64,000 nucleotides of DNA from Dyella amyloliquefaciens (GTDB lineage Bacteria; Pseudomonadota; Gammaproteobacteria; Xanthomonadales; Rhodanobacteraceae): contig NZ_SAYT01000003.1 in assembly GCF_004296575.1 (NCBI RefSeq), positions 124,001 through 188,000 on the forward strand, read 5' to 3'. Made by a program: the position numbers and the translations under genes. Below the pieces are notes generated by a model, which saw only the letters and a list, made by a program, of their open reading frames with translations, was not told where the DNA came from and did not search any database. Each line of letters starts with the position of its first letter. Position 1 is the first letter of the stretch. Of this stretch, positions 45,809-54,985 are shown one piece after another.

Positions 45809-46147
45809 ATGAACAGCAGGAAGACTTTCCGGATTCTGGTCGTGTGGGCAGCCCTGGTGGCATTCCATGGTGCAGCCTTCGCGCAGCAGGAGGACACATC
45901 GTCCTCCTCCGGCCAGGGCATCAAGCAGGATGCCAAGGCAGCGGGCAAGGATATTGGCGATGCGGGCCGCAACGTCGGGCATGCCACCAAGGATGCGGCT
46001 GTCACGGTGGGGCACGGTGCCAGGGATGTGGGTGTCGCGGTCGGCCACGGCGCGAAAGAAGCCGGCCAGGGCATCGGGCATGGTGCGAAAGAGGGCTGGG
46101 ACGCCACCAAGCACGCGGTAAAGCACGTGTTCGGCAAGGACGATTGA
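45809..46147 (+). CDS. Secreted GHGA-repeat (LEA-like) protein
   Basis: 112 residues from ATG 45809. Signal peptide (FRILVVWAALVAFHGAAFA), then a low-complexity Ala/Gly/Lys/Asp-rich domain with an ~11-residue periodicity: GKDIGDAGRNVGHATKDAA, VTVGHGARDVG, VAVGHGAKEAG, QGIGHGAKEGW. This resembles LEA-type amphipathic repeats associated with desiccation or stress protection. It sits between prfB and lysS on the same strand. Function inferred only from the repeat pattern. Confidence 0.65.
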   Translation: MNSRKTFRILVVWAALVAFHGAAFAQQEDTSSSSGQGIKQDAKAAGKDIGDAGRNVGHATKDAAVTVGHGARDVGVAVGHGAKEAGQGIGHGAKEGWDATKHAVKHVFGKDD

Positions 46148-46251
46148 CCGTCAGCGCAGCGGGCAAGCATGGTCCCGCGCGTCCGGTGATCGGATGAACA
46201 TTAGACATGCGTCCGCCAAAGCGCGCGGGCGCCGGCAGCTACGGAAACCTC

Positions 46252-47772
<1,521 letters not shown>

Positions 47773-47773
47773 T

Positions 47774-48073
47774 ATGTGGTTCGCCATCATTGGTACGGAC
47801 GTGTCCGATTCGCTCGAAGCCCGTAAGGGTGCCCGCCCTGCGCATATCGCGCGCCTGCAGAAGCTGCTGGACGAGGGACGTCTGATGCTGGCCGGCCCGT
47901 TTCCGGCGATCGAGGCGGAAGATCCGGGCCCGGCCGGGTTCACCGGCAGCCTGATCGTGGCCGAGTTCCCGACGCAGGCCGATGCGGAAGCCTGGGCCCA
48001 GGCCGACCCGTACGTGGCTGCCGGCGTCTACGCCAGCGTCGCCATCCAGCCGTTCCGCAAGGCGCTGCCGTAA
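47774..48073 (+). CDS. YciI family protein
   Basis: 99 residues of the YciI-like/dimeric ferredoxin-like family: WFAIIGTDVSDSLEARKGARPAHIARLQ (in parts), GRLMLAGPFPA, SLIVAEFPTQADAEAWAQADPY. His and Asp in these positions are conserved in the family; the enzymatic role is unproven. ATG 47774 immediately follows the lysS stop, so it is cotranscribed with lysS and bolA. Confidence 0.88.
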   Translation: MWFAIIGTDVSDSLEARKGARPAHIARLQKLLDEGRLMLAGPFPAIEAEDPGPAGFTGSLIVAEFPTQADAEAWAQADPYVAAGVYASVAIQPFRKALP

Positions 48074-48075
48074 GC

Positions 48076-48339
48076 ATGGGCACGCCCATGGTCGAGCAGA
48101 TCCGCGAGCGCCTGCAGCAGGCGCTCGATCCCGTGGCCCTCGAAGTGCTGGACGAGGGCTACAAGCACGTGGGCCACGCCAACGACGGCAAGGGGCATTT
48201 CCACGTGCGCGTGGTCAGCGCGGCGTTCGCCGGCCAGCTGTCGATCAAGCGCCACCGTCAGGTGTACGCGGCCCTGCAGGGCCTCATGGACAACGGCATC
48301 CACGCGCTTTCCATCGACGCCAAGGCGCCGGGCGAATAA
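48076..48339 (+). CDS. BolA family protein
   Basis: 87 residues: EQIRERLQQALDPVALEVLDE, HFHVRVVSAAFAGQL and KRHRQVYAALQGLMDNGIHAL form the BolA class II KH-like fold. BolA proteins partner monothiol glutaredoxins in Fe-S handling and may act on transcription. It starts 3 bp after the YciI gene stop. Confidence 0.92.
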   Translation: MGTPMVEQIRERLQQALDPVALEVLDEGYKHVGHANDGKGHFHVRVVSAAFAGQLSIKRHRQVYAALQGLMDNGIHALSIDAKAPGE

Positions 48340-48422
48340 GCCCGGCAGTCCCTACGGCGGTGTCTCGGCGAGGGCTGGGATTTGCAGGCATGGCTTCCTT
48401 CAAAGAGCACTGAAGGCGCTGG

Positions 48423-48442
48423 ATTCCCGCTTTCGCGGGAAT
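48423..48442. repeat. ATTCCCGC-TTTC-GCGGGAAT palindrome
   Basis: Perfect 8-bp inverted repeat after bolA followed by GACGG, of the widespread ATTCCC…GGGAAT intergenic type; may also function as a weak terminator. Confidence 0.65.
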
Positions 48443-48475
48443 GACGGATAAGGCCTCGCCGATAAATTCTTTTAT

Positions 48476-48499
48476 AACATTGACTTGTGAGTCAGTGTT
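48476..48499. promoter_or_regulatory. Operator-like palindrome upstream of smc
   Basis: AACA-T-TGACT-TGTG-AGTCA-G-TGTT: a 24-bp palindrome with one non-matching pair in an AT-rich stretch ~110 bp before the smc start. The form (TGACT-N4-AGTCA) is that of a dimeric repressor site. Regulator unknown. Confidence 0.5.
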
Positions 48500-48606
48500 A
48501 AAGTGAAACATCGAGCCAGAACGCATTGCGGCTGGGGCCTGCGTTTGGCACAGTGACCCATCGCCCGACCGCGTCGGGCTTCACCTATTTGGCTGCTGAC
48601 GCCCGC

Positions 48607-51600
48607 ATGCGCCTGACCACGATCAAACTCGCCGGTTTCAAGTCCTTCGTGGACCCGACCACCCTGCACCTGCCGACCAATATGACCGGCGTGGTGGGGC
48701 CCAACGGCTGCGGCAAGTCCAACATCATCGATGCCATCCGCTGGGTGATGGGCGAGAGCGCGGCCAGCCGCCTGCGCGGTGATTCGCTCACCGACGTGAT
48801 CTTCTCCGGCTCCAACGCGCGCAAGCCGGTAGGCCAGGCGACGGTCGAGCTGATCTTCGACAACTCTGACGGCACCATCCAGGGCGAGTACGGCCAGTAC
48901 GCCGAGATCTCGGTGAAGCGCCAGGTGACCCGTGACGGGCAGTCGGCGTATTACCTCAATGGCGCGCGCTGTCGTCGCCGTGACATCACCGACCTGTTCC
49001 TGGGCACGGGCCTTGGTCCGCGCAGTTACTCGATCATCGAGCAGGGCATGATCAGCCAGATCGTCGAGGCTGCCCCCGACGAGCTGCGCACGCACCTGGA
49101 AGAAGCGGCCGGCATCTCCAAGTACAAGGAGCGGCGCAAGGAAACCGAGAGCCGCATCAAGTCCACCCGCGAGAACCTCGACCGCGTGCGCGACGTGCGC
49201 GACGAGGTAGACAAGCAGCTCGAGCACCTCAACCGCCAGGCCCGCGCCGCCGAGCGCTGGAAGGCGCTGAAAGAAGAGCAGGTGCGCAAGGAAGCCGAAC
49301 TGCGCGCACTCGAATACCGCGGCCTCAAGGGCCAGCACGACAAGGAAGGCTCGGGCCTGAATGCGGCCGAGGTCGAGATCGAAAAGTTCGTCGCCATGCA
49401 GCGCCACCAGGAAGCGCAGATGGAGACGGTGCGCGAGCGCCACACCGAGGCCAGTGAGCATCTGAACACGGTGCAGGCCGAGGTGTACAAGGTCGGCGCC
49501 GAGATCGCGCGCGTCGAGCAGCAGGTGCGCTTCAACCGCGAAACCGCCGACCGGCTGCAGCGCTCGCAGGGCGAGGCCGAACGCGAACACGCCGAGCTGG
49601 CCGAACACATCACCAACGACCGCACGCAGGTGGAAACGCTGCGCATGGCGCTGGCGGAAGGCGAGCCGAAGCTGGAGTCCCTGCAGCAGATGCAGGATGA
49701 CACCGGTGAATCGCTGCGCGACACCGAAACCAAGCTGGCCGACTGGCAGCAGCGCTGGGATTCGCACACGCGCACCGCGGGCGAGTCCAGTCGCGCCGCC
49801 GAAGTGGAGCGCACCAAGCTCAACTACCTCGATCGCCAAGGCATCGATCTTTCGCGTCGCAAGGAGACGCTGGAAGCGGAGCAGAAGGCGACCGACGTGG
49901 CTGCGCTGGACGCTGCCGCGGAACAGTTGGATATCGAACACGACACGCAGCGTGAGCGCGTGGAATCGTTGGGCCAGTTGCTCGACCAGCACAAGTCGGC
50001 TCACGAGAAGGTGCTCGACGAAGAGCGCCAGGTGCAGTCCTCGCTCAACGAGGCGCGCCAGCAATTGCAGACCGCACGCGGTCGCCAGGCTTCACTGGAA
50101 GCCCTGCAGCACGCCGCGCTGGGTCAGGAAGAAAGCGCCGCCAGCGGCTGGCTGAGCCGCCTGGGCCTGGACAAGTCGCGTCGCCTGGGCGAATCGCTGC
50201 AGGTGGAAGCTGGCTGGGAAACGGCCGTGGAAACCGTGCTGGCCGGCTATCTCGATGCCGTGCTGGTGGACGATGCGCACGGACTGGCCGCCGAGTTCGC
50301 TTCGCTTGAGAACGCCGACGTGGCCCTGGTCGATGGCGCCGAAGGTGGCGCTCATACGGCGGGTACGCTGGCTGCGCACGTGCGTGGACCGGCCGCGGCG
50401 ATCTCCATCCTCAGCCATGTGCTCACGGCTGATTCGATCGAACACGCGCATCAGGTCGTGGGTGGCCTGTCGGCGCTGGCGCCTTACCAGTCGGTGATGA
50501 CGCGCGGCGGCGAATGGATCGGTCCGGGCTGGGCCCGCGTGCGTCGCGCGCAGGGCAACCAGGTCGGCGTGCTGGCACGCGAGCGCGAGATGCGCACGCT
50601 GGCAGAACAGATCCTGGCGCTGGAAGAGCGCATCGAGGAGGCCACCAATACGCTGGACGACCTGCGCACGAGCAAGTTCGAAGCCGAGCGCGCGCGCGAT
50701 GACGCGCAGCGCGAGCTGTACAACGCGCATCGCCGCCAGTCCGAACTGGCCGGCCAGCTGCAGAGTCACCGCGGCAAGATGGAAACTGCCCGCGCCCGCG
50801 CCGAAAAGGTGGCCGGCGAGCTCGGCGACCTGATCAGCCAGCTGGACGAACTGCAGACGCAGACGCGCGATGCGCGCGCGCGCCTGGATGAATCGGTCGG
50901 CCACATGGGCGACCTGGAAGACCAGCGCCGCGAACTGGAAAACGAACGCCGCGCCCTGCTGGAAGCACGCGAAGAAGCGCGCATGAATGCACGCGAGGCG
51001 GCGGACCAGGCGCATGCCCTGGCGCTGTCGATGGAATCCAAGCGTTCCTCGCTCAGCTCGCTGGAGCAGGCGCTGGCGCGCATGGAAACGCAGCTGCGCC
51101 AGATCGAAGCGCGCCGCAGCGAAATTGCCGAGCAGCTTGCCGCCGGTTCCGATCCCATTGCGGAGCTGGAAGCCGAGCGCCAGACCTATCTCGACCAGCG
51201 CCTGCTGGTGGACAAGCAGCTGGTGGAAGCACGCCGCGCCCTGGAAGACTGCGACGGCGAGTTCCGCCGCCTGGAGCAGGAGCGCCAGCGCATCGAGCAG
51301 GTGCTCAACGGCCTGCGCGAAAACCTCTCGCAGAAGCGCCTCGCCGCGCAGGCACTGCAGTTGCGCGCCGAGCAGCTGGCCGAAGCCATCACTGCATCCG
51401 GCCTCGAGCTCGAACCGCTGCTGGCGGAGCTGGCGGAAGACGCCGACGCCAGCCAGTGGCGTTCGGCGCTCACCGACATCGGCCAGAAAATCGTGCGCCT
51501 GGAGCCGGTGAATCTTGCGGCGATCCAGGAACACGCCGAGCAGAGCGAGCGCAAGACCTATCTCGACAACCAGCTCGCCGACCTTGCCAGCGCCATGGAG

Positions 51601-52116
51601 ACGCTGGAAGCGGCGATCAAGAAGATCGACCGCGAGACGCGCCAGCGTTTCAAGGAAACCTTCGACCGCGTGAACTCCGGCGTGCAGGAGCTGTTCCCGC
51701 GCCTGTTCGGCGGTGGCCATGCGTATCTCGAACTCACCGGCGACGACCTGCTCGACACCGGTGTGGCGATCATGGCGCGGCCGCCGGGCAAGCGCGTGTC
51801 CAATATCACCCTGCTTTCCGGCGGTGAAAAGGCGCTCACCGCCGTGTCGCTGGTGTTCGCCATCTTCGGCCTCAATCCCGCGCCGTTCTGCCTGCTGGAC
51901 GAGGTGGACGCGCCGCTCGACGAGGCCAACGTGGGCCGCTTCTCCAACATGGTGAAGGAGATGAGCGAGAAGGTGCAGTTCATCTTCGTCAGCCACAACA
52001 AGGCAACGATGGAAGCCGCGACGCAGCTGTGCGGCGTGACCATGCGCGAAGCCGGCGTATCGCGATTGGTGCAGGTGGATCTGGCAGAAGCCGCTAAACT
52101 TGCGGGCGCAGCCTGA
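48607..52116 (+). CDS. smc: Chromosome partition protein SMC
   Basis: 1169 residues. ATPase N-half MRLTTIKLAGFKSFVDPTTL with Walker A GPNGCGKSNIID, long coiled coils (~170-500 and ~670-1010), a hinge around residues 510-660 (AVLVDDAHGLAAEFAS… GEWIGPGWARV), and the C-half with signature LLSGGEKALTAVSL and Walker B FCLLDEVDAPLDEANV. Works with ScpA (start of this window) and ScpB. Start at 48607 aligns with family N-termini. zipA follows after 11 bp. Confidence 0.96.
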   Translation: MRLTTIKLAGFKSFVDPTTLHLPTNMTGVVGPNGCGKSNIIDAIRWVMGESAASRLRGDSLTDVIFSGSNARKPVGQATVELIFDNSDGTIQGEYGQYAEISVKRQVTRDGQSAYYLNGARCRRRDITDLFLGTGLGPRSYSIIEQGMISQIVEAAPDELRTHLEEAAGISKYKERRKETESRIKSTRENLDRVRDVRDEVDKQLEHLNRQARAAERWKALKEEQVRKEAELRALEYRGLKGQHDKEGSGLNAAEVEIEKFVAMQRHQEAQMETVRERHTEASEHLNTVQAEVYKVGAEIARVEQQVRFNRETADRLQRSQGEAEREHAELAEHITNDRTQVETLRMALAEGEPKLESLQQMQDDTGESLRDTETKLADWQQRWDSHTRTAGESSRAAEVERTKLNYLDRQGIDLSRRKETLEAEQKATDVAALDAAAEQLDIEHDTQRERVESLGQLLDQHKSAHEKVLDEERQVQSSLNEARQQLQTARGRQASLEALQHAALGQEESAASGWLSRLGLDKSRRLGESLQVEAGWETAVETVLAGYLDAVLVDDAHGLAAEFASLENADVALVDGAEGGAHTAGTLAAHVRGPAAAISILSHVLTADSIEHAHQVVGGLSALAPYQSVMTRGGEWIGPGWARVRRAQGNQVGVLAREREMRTLAEQILALEERIEEATNTLDDLRTSKFEAERARDDAQRELYNAHRRQSELAGQLQSHRGKMETARARAEKVAGELGDLISQLDELQTQTRDARARLDESVGHMGDLEDQRRELENERRALLEAREEARMNAREAADQAHALALSMESKRSSLSSLEQALARMETQLRQIEARRSEIAEQLAAGSDPIAELEAERQTYLDQRLLVDKQLVEARRALEDCDGEFRRLEQERQRIEQVLNGLRENLSQKRLAAQALQLRAEQLAEAITASGLELEPLLAELAEDADASQWRSALTDIGQKIVRLEPVNLAAIQEHAEQSERKTYLDNQLADLASAMETLEAAIKKIDRETRQRFKETFDRVNSGVQELFPRLFGGGHAYLELTGDDLLDTGVAIMARPPGKRVSNITLLSGGEKALTAVSLVFAIFGLNPAPFCLLDEVDAPLDEANVGRFSNMVKEMSEKVQFIFVSHNKATMEAATQLCGVTMREAGVSRLVQVDLAEAAKLAGAA

Positions 52117-52127
52117 GGATTTTCGAC

Positions 52128-53162
52128 ATGACCCCACAACCCGTGCTCGCCTTCGCCTGGAATCCCGCCGTCGGGGTTCCGATGTTGATCGTCGGCCTGA
52201 TCGTGCTCGCCCTGATCTGGTTGTTCGGCCAGCCGAAGAAAGAGCAGGGCAGGCGTCGCTTCGTGCCCAACGTGTCCGGCGAACGCCGCGAGCCGACCTT
52301 TGGCGGCGGTGATGGCGAGGTGGGCGACGAACCCTCGTTCAATGCACGCGATGACTTCCAGTTGGATGCCGGCGACCACCTGCCGATGCAGGGCGAGCTG
52401 GACATGGGCCTGCGGGAAGAGCTGGAGCGCCTCGGCGCCACGCTCGCCGGCGGCAAGGACAAATTGGAGCCGGCACCGCTCGGCAGGCCGCAGGGCATTG
52501 CTGCTTCGATCGTCGATGCGCTGCGCGCACCGCCGGAACAGTTCGAACAGAGCCTTGCGCACGGCCACGCCGAGCCTGCGCCGCTGCCGCGCGCTGCTGC
52601 ACCGGAGCCGGTGATCGCACAGGCACCCGTTGCTCCCGTGGCGGCTCCCGCCCCGGCCCCGGCTGGGCCGTACATACCGCCGCGTTCCGACCTGGGTCGT
52701 CGTCCGGAACGCATGCCCGTCGAACGCATCGTCACCCTGTTCGTGGTGGCGCGCGAAGGTAGCGTGTTCCATGGCGCCGACCTGATCGTCGCGGCCGAGA
52801 AGGCCGGACTGGAATTCGGCGACATGGGCATCTACCACCGCCTGGTCGACGGCAAGCGCGAGCAGGGCCCGATCTTCAGCGTGGCCAACATGCTCAAGCC
52901 GGGCAATTTCGACCTGACCCGCCTGGACGCGCTGCGCACTCCGGGCCTCAGCTTCTTCATGACGTTGCCTGCGCCCATCCCGGCGCTGGATGCCTGGGAC
53001 ACCATGCTGCCTACCGCGCAGCGACTGGCCGAACTGCTGGATGGCCAGGTGCTGGACGAGGAGCGCAATGCGCTCGGTCGCCAGCGCATCGCGCATATCC
53101 GCGACGAGCTGCGCGGCTGGGATCGCGACCACGAAGGCAAGGAAATCACCTTCGGCCGGTAA
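52128..53162 (+). CDS. zipA: Cell division protein ZipA
   Basis: Membrane anchor of FtsZ at the division site. 344 residues: short periplasmic N-terminus, one membrane helix (GVPMLIVGLIVLALIWLFG), a basic then Pro/Ala-rich linker, and a C-terminal FtsZ-binding domain (ERIVTLFVVAREGSVFHGADL, FGDMGIYHR, PIFSVANMLKPGNFDL, GLSFFMTLPAP). Often ligA follows zipA in this lineage, but here a REP element and a phospholipase gene follow instead. Confidence 0.92.
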   Translation: MTPQPVLAFAWNPAVGVPMLIVGLIVLALIWLFGQPKKEQGRRRFVPNVSGERREPTFGGGDGEVGDEPSFNARDDFQLDAGDHLPMQGELDMGLREELERLGATLAGGKDKLEPAPLGRPQGIAASIVDALRAPPEQFEQSLAHGHAEPAPLPRAAAPEPVIAQAPVAPVAAPAPAPAGPYIPPRSDLGRRPERMPVERIVTLFVVAREGSVFHGADLIVAAEKAGLEFGDMGIYHRLVDGKREQGPIFSVANMLKPGNFDLTRLDALRTPGLSFFMTLPAPIPALDAWDTMLPTAQRLAELLDGQVLDEERNALGRQRIAHIRDELRGWDRDHEGKEITFGR

Positions 53163-53179
53163 GCCGGCAAGCGGACCTC

Positions 53180-53295
53180 TGTGGGAGCGCACCCTGTGCG
53201 CGACAACCCCACGGCGAAGCTAGGCCCTGATCGCGCACTGGGTGCGCTCCTACAGGGAGGCGCCTCGCTCTTGTAGGAGCGCACCCAGTGCGCGA
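53180..53295. repeat. REP/BIME palindromes (one pair plus a single unit)
   Basis: A paired element 53180-53254 (arms TGTGGGAGCGCACCCTGTGC and TGCGCTCCTACA side) and a single hairpin 53272-53295 TGTAGGAGCGCACCCAGTGC, both of the REP family seen elsewhere in the window. They fill most of the 226-bp gap between zipA and the phospholipase gene. Confidence 0.82.
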
Positions 53296-53388
53296 TCCCG
53301 GGCCGCCATACCTGCCCGGCCCGTCCCGCGAAAGGGATGCCCCCAAGACCGGCCCCCTCAGGTTAGAGTGCTACCCAAGGAGGGGAGC

Positions 53389-54960
53389 ATGGCCTGGACA
53401 TCGCTGCGTCACCTTGCCTGGCTGGGACTGGTGGCGCTGGCCGCCTGTACCCACTCGGACCTTCGTCCCGACTACCCGCGCGTCGCCAGCACCGTCTTGC
53501 CGGTGCAGGCCGACGCTCCGCTGGTGGCCTATGCCGCCCGCATGACGGCGCAACATGGCACCGACTCGGGTGTCCGGCTGATCAGCGATTCCGGCGATGC
53601 GCTGCTTGCCCGCATTGCGCTGGCCGACCGCGCCAAGCACTCGCTGGATATCCAGTACTACATGTTCCACAGCGACGCGACCGGCGAACTGCTGGCGCAG
53701 CGCCTACTGGCCGCCGCCGACCGCGGTGTGCGCGTGCGCCTGCTGCTGGACGACCTGCACGTGGCGGGCAACGACAAGGTGCTGCGGGTGCTCGATGGGC
53801 ATCCCAACATCGAGATCCGCCTGTTCAATCCTTTTCTCGAGCGCAACTCCTCGCTATGGGGCATGGGCAAGCAGTTCGCGGGGGACTTCTCGCGGCTCAA
53901 CCGTCGCATGCACAACAAGGCGTTCGACGCCGACGGCGCGATGGCGATCGTGGGCGGGCGCAATATCGGTGACGAGTATTTCGATGCCGACAACAGCGTG
54001 AACTTCCGCGACCTGGACGTGCTCGCGGTGGGACCCGTAGTGGCCGAGGTCGGTCAGGCTTTCGACCGCTACTGGAACAGTCCACAGTCGTATCCCATCG
54101 GTGCCTTCCACAAGCACGAACCGCGCCCCGAAGAACTGGAGGATCTGCGCAAGTCCATGGCTTCCCATGCGCGCACGTTCAGCCAGAGCAGTTATGCGCA
54201 GAGCCTGGTGGCTCGCGTCGGCGATCTCTCGCGCGAAACGCCGTCCGAGCAATGGGCCTGGGGGCAGGCCGAATACCTCGCGGACGACCCGGAGAAGGGC
54301 GACCCCGATGCCAACAACCGCGACCTGCACATGGCGCCCGCGATCCGCGCATGGCTCGACGAAGCGAAGACACAGGTGACCCTGATTTCGCCGTACTTCG
54401 TGCCCGGCAAAAAAGGCGTGGCCTACCTGCAGGGGATGCGCGAGCGTGGCGTGGACGTCGACGTGCTCACCAACTCCCTGGCCTCCACCGACGCGGGCAA
54501 CGTGTATGTAGCCTATGCGTCCTATCGGCCGCCCTTGTTGAAGGCGGGGGTGAAGATCTACGAACTGAAGCCCGACGCACGCAGGAGCGGTGGCGGCAGC
54601 CATTTCTTCGGTTCGTCCAGCGGCGCCAACAGCCTGCACGCGAAGGCGTTCGTGGTGGATGCGCAACATGCCTTCGTGGGGTCGATGAACCTCGATCCGC
54701 GTTCCATCGACATCAACACCGAAGACGGCGTGATCATCCATTCGCCGGCGCTGGCCAAGGCCTTGCTCGCGATCTTTGCCGATGCCACCAAGCCCGAGCA
54801 CGCCTACCAGGTGCTGCTCGATGCGAACGGCAAGGAGTACTGGGAGGGCAGGCAGGCGGATGGCGAGATGATCCGCTACGACCACTCGCCGGAAACCAGC
54901 TGGTGGCGGCGTTTCAAGGTCAACGTGGGCGGACTGCTTCCGATCGAAGGGCTGCTCTGA
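53389..54960 (+). CDS. Phospholipase D family lipoprotein (ClsC-like)
   Basis: 523 residues. Lipoprotein signal with lipobox LAAC (Cys20), then two PLD/HKD motifs: MHNKAFDADGAMAIVGGRN and LHAKAFVVDAQHAFVGSMN. Similar in layout to the cardiolipin synthase ClsC/YmdC type (HKD phosphodiesterases that make or cleave phospholipids). A lipid anchor suggests action in the periplasm or outer membrane. Excellent RBS AAGGAGGGG before ATG 53389, so the in-frame extension upstream through the REP is not used. Confidence 0.88.
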   Translation: MAWTSLRHLAWLGLVALAACTHSDLRPDYPRVASTVLPVQADAPLVAYAARMTAQHGTDSGVRLISDSGDALLARIALADRAKHSLDIQYYMFHSDATGELLAQRLLAAADRGVRVRLLLDDLHVAGNDKVLRVLDGHPNIEIRLFNPFLERNSSLWGMGKQFAGDFSRLNRRMHNKAFDADGAMAIVGGRNIGDEYFDADNSVNFRDLDVLAVGPVVAEVGQAFDRYWNSPQSYPIGAFHKHEPRPEELEDLRKSMASHARTFSQSSYAQSLVARVGDLSRETPSEQWAWGQAEYLADDPEKGDPDANNRDLHMAPAIRAWLDEAKTQVTLISPYFVPGKKGVAYLQGMRERGVDVDVLTNSLASTDAGNVYVAYASYRPPLLKAGVKIYELKPDARRSGGGSHFFGSSSGANSLHAKAFVVDAQHAFVGSMNLDPRSIDINTEDGVIIHSPALAKALLAIFADATKPEHAYQVLLDANGKEYWEGRQADGEMIRYDHSPETSWWRRFKVNVGGLLPIEGLL

Positions 54961-54985
54961 CGAGGCAGGCAGCCCGGGCCTTCGC

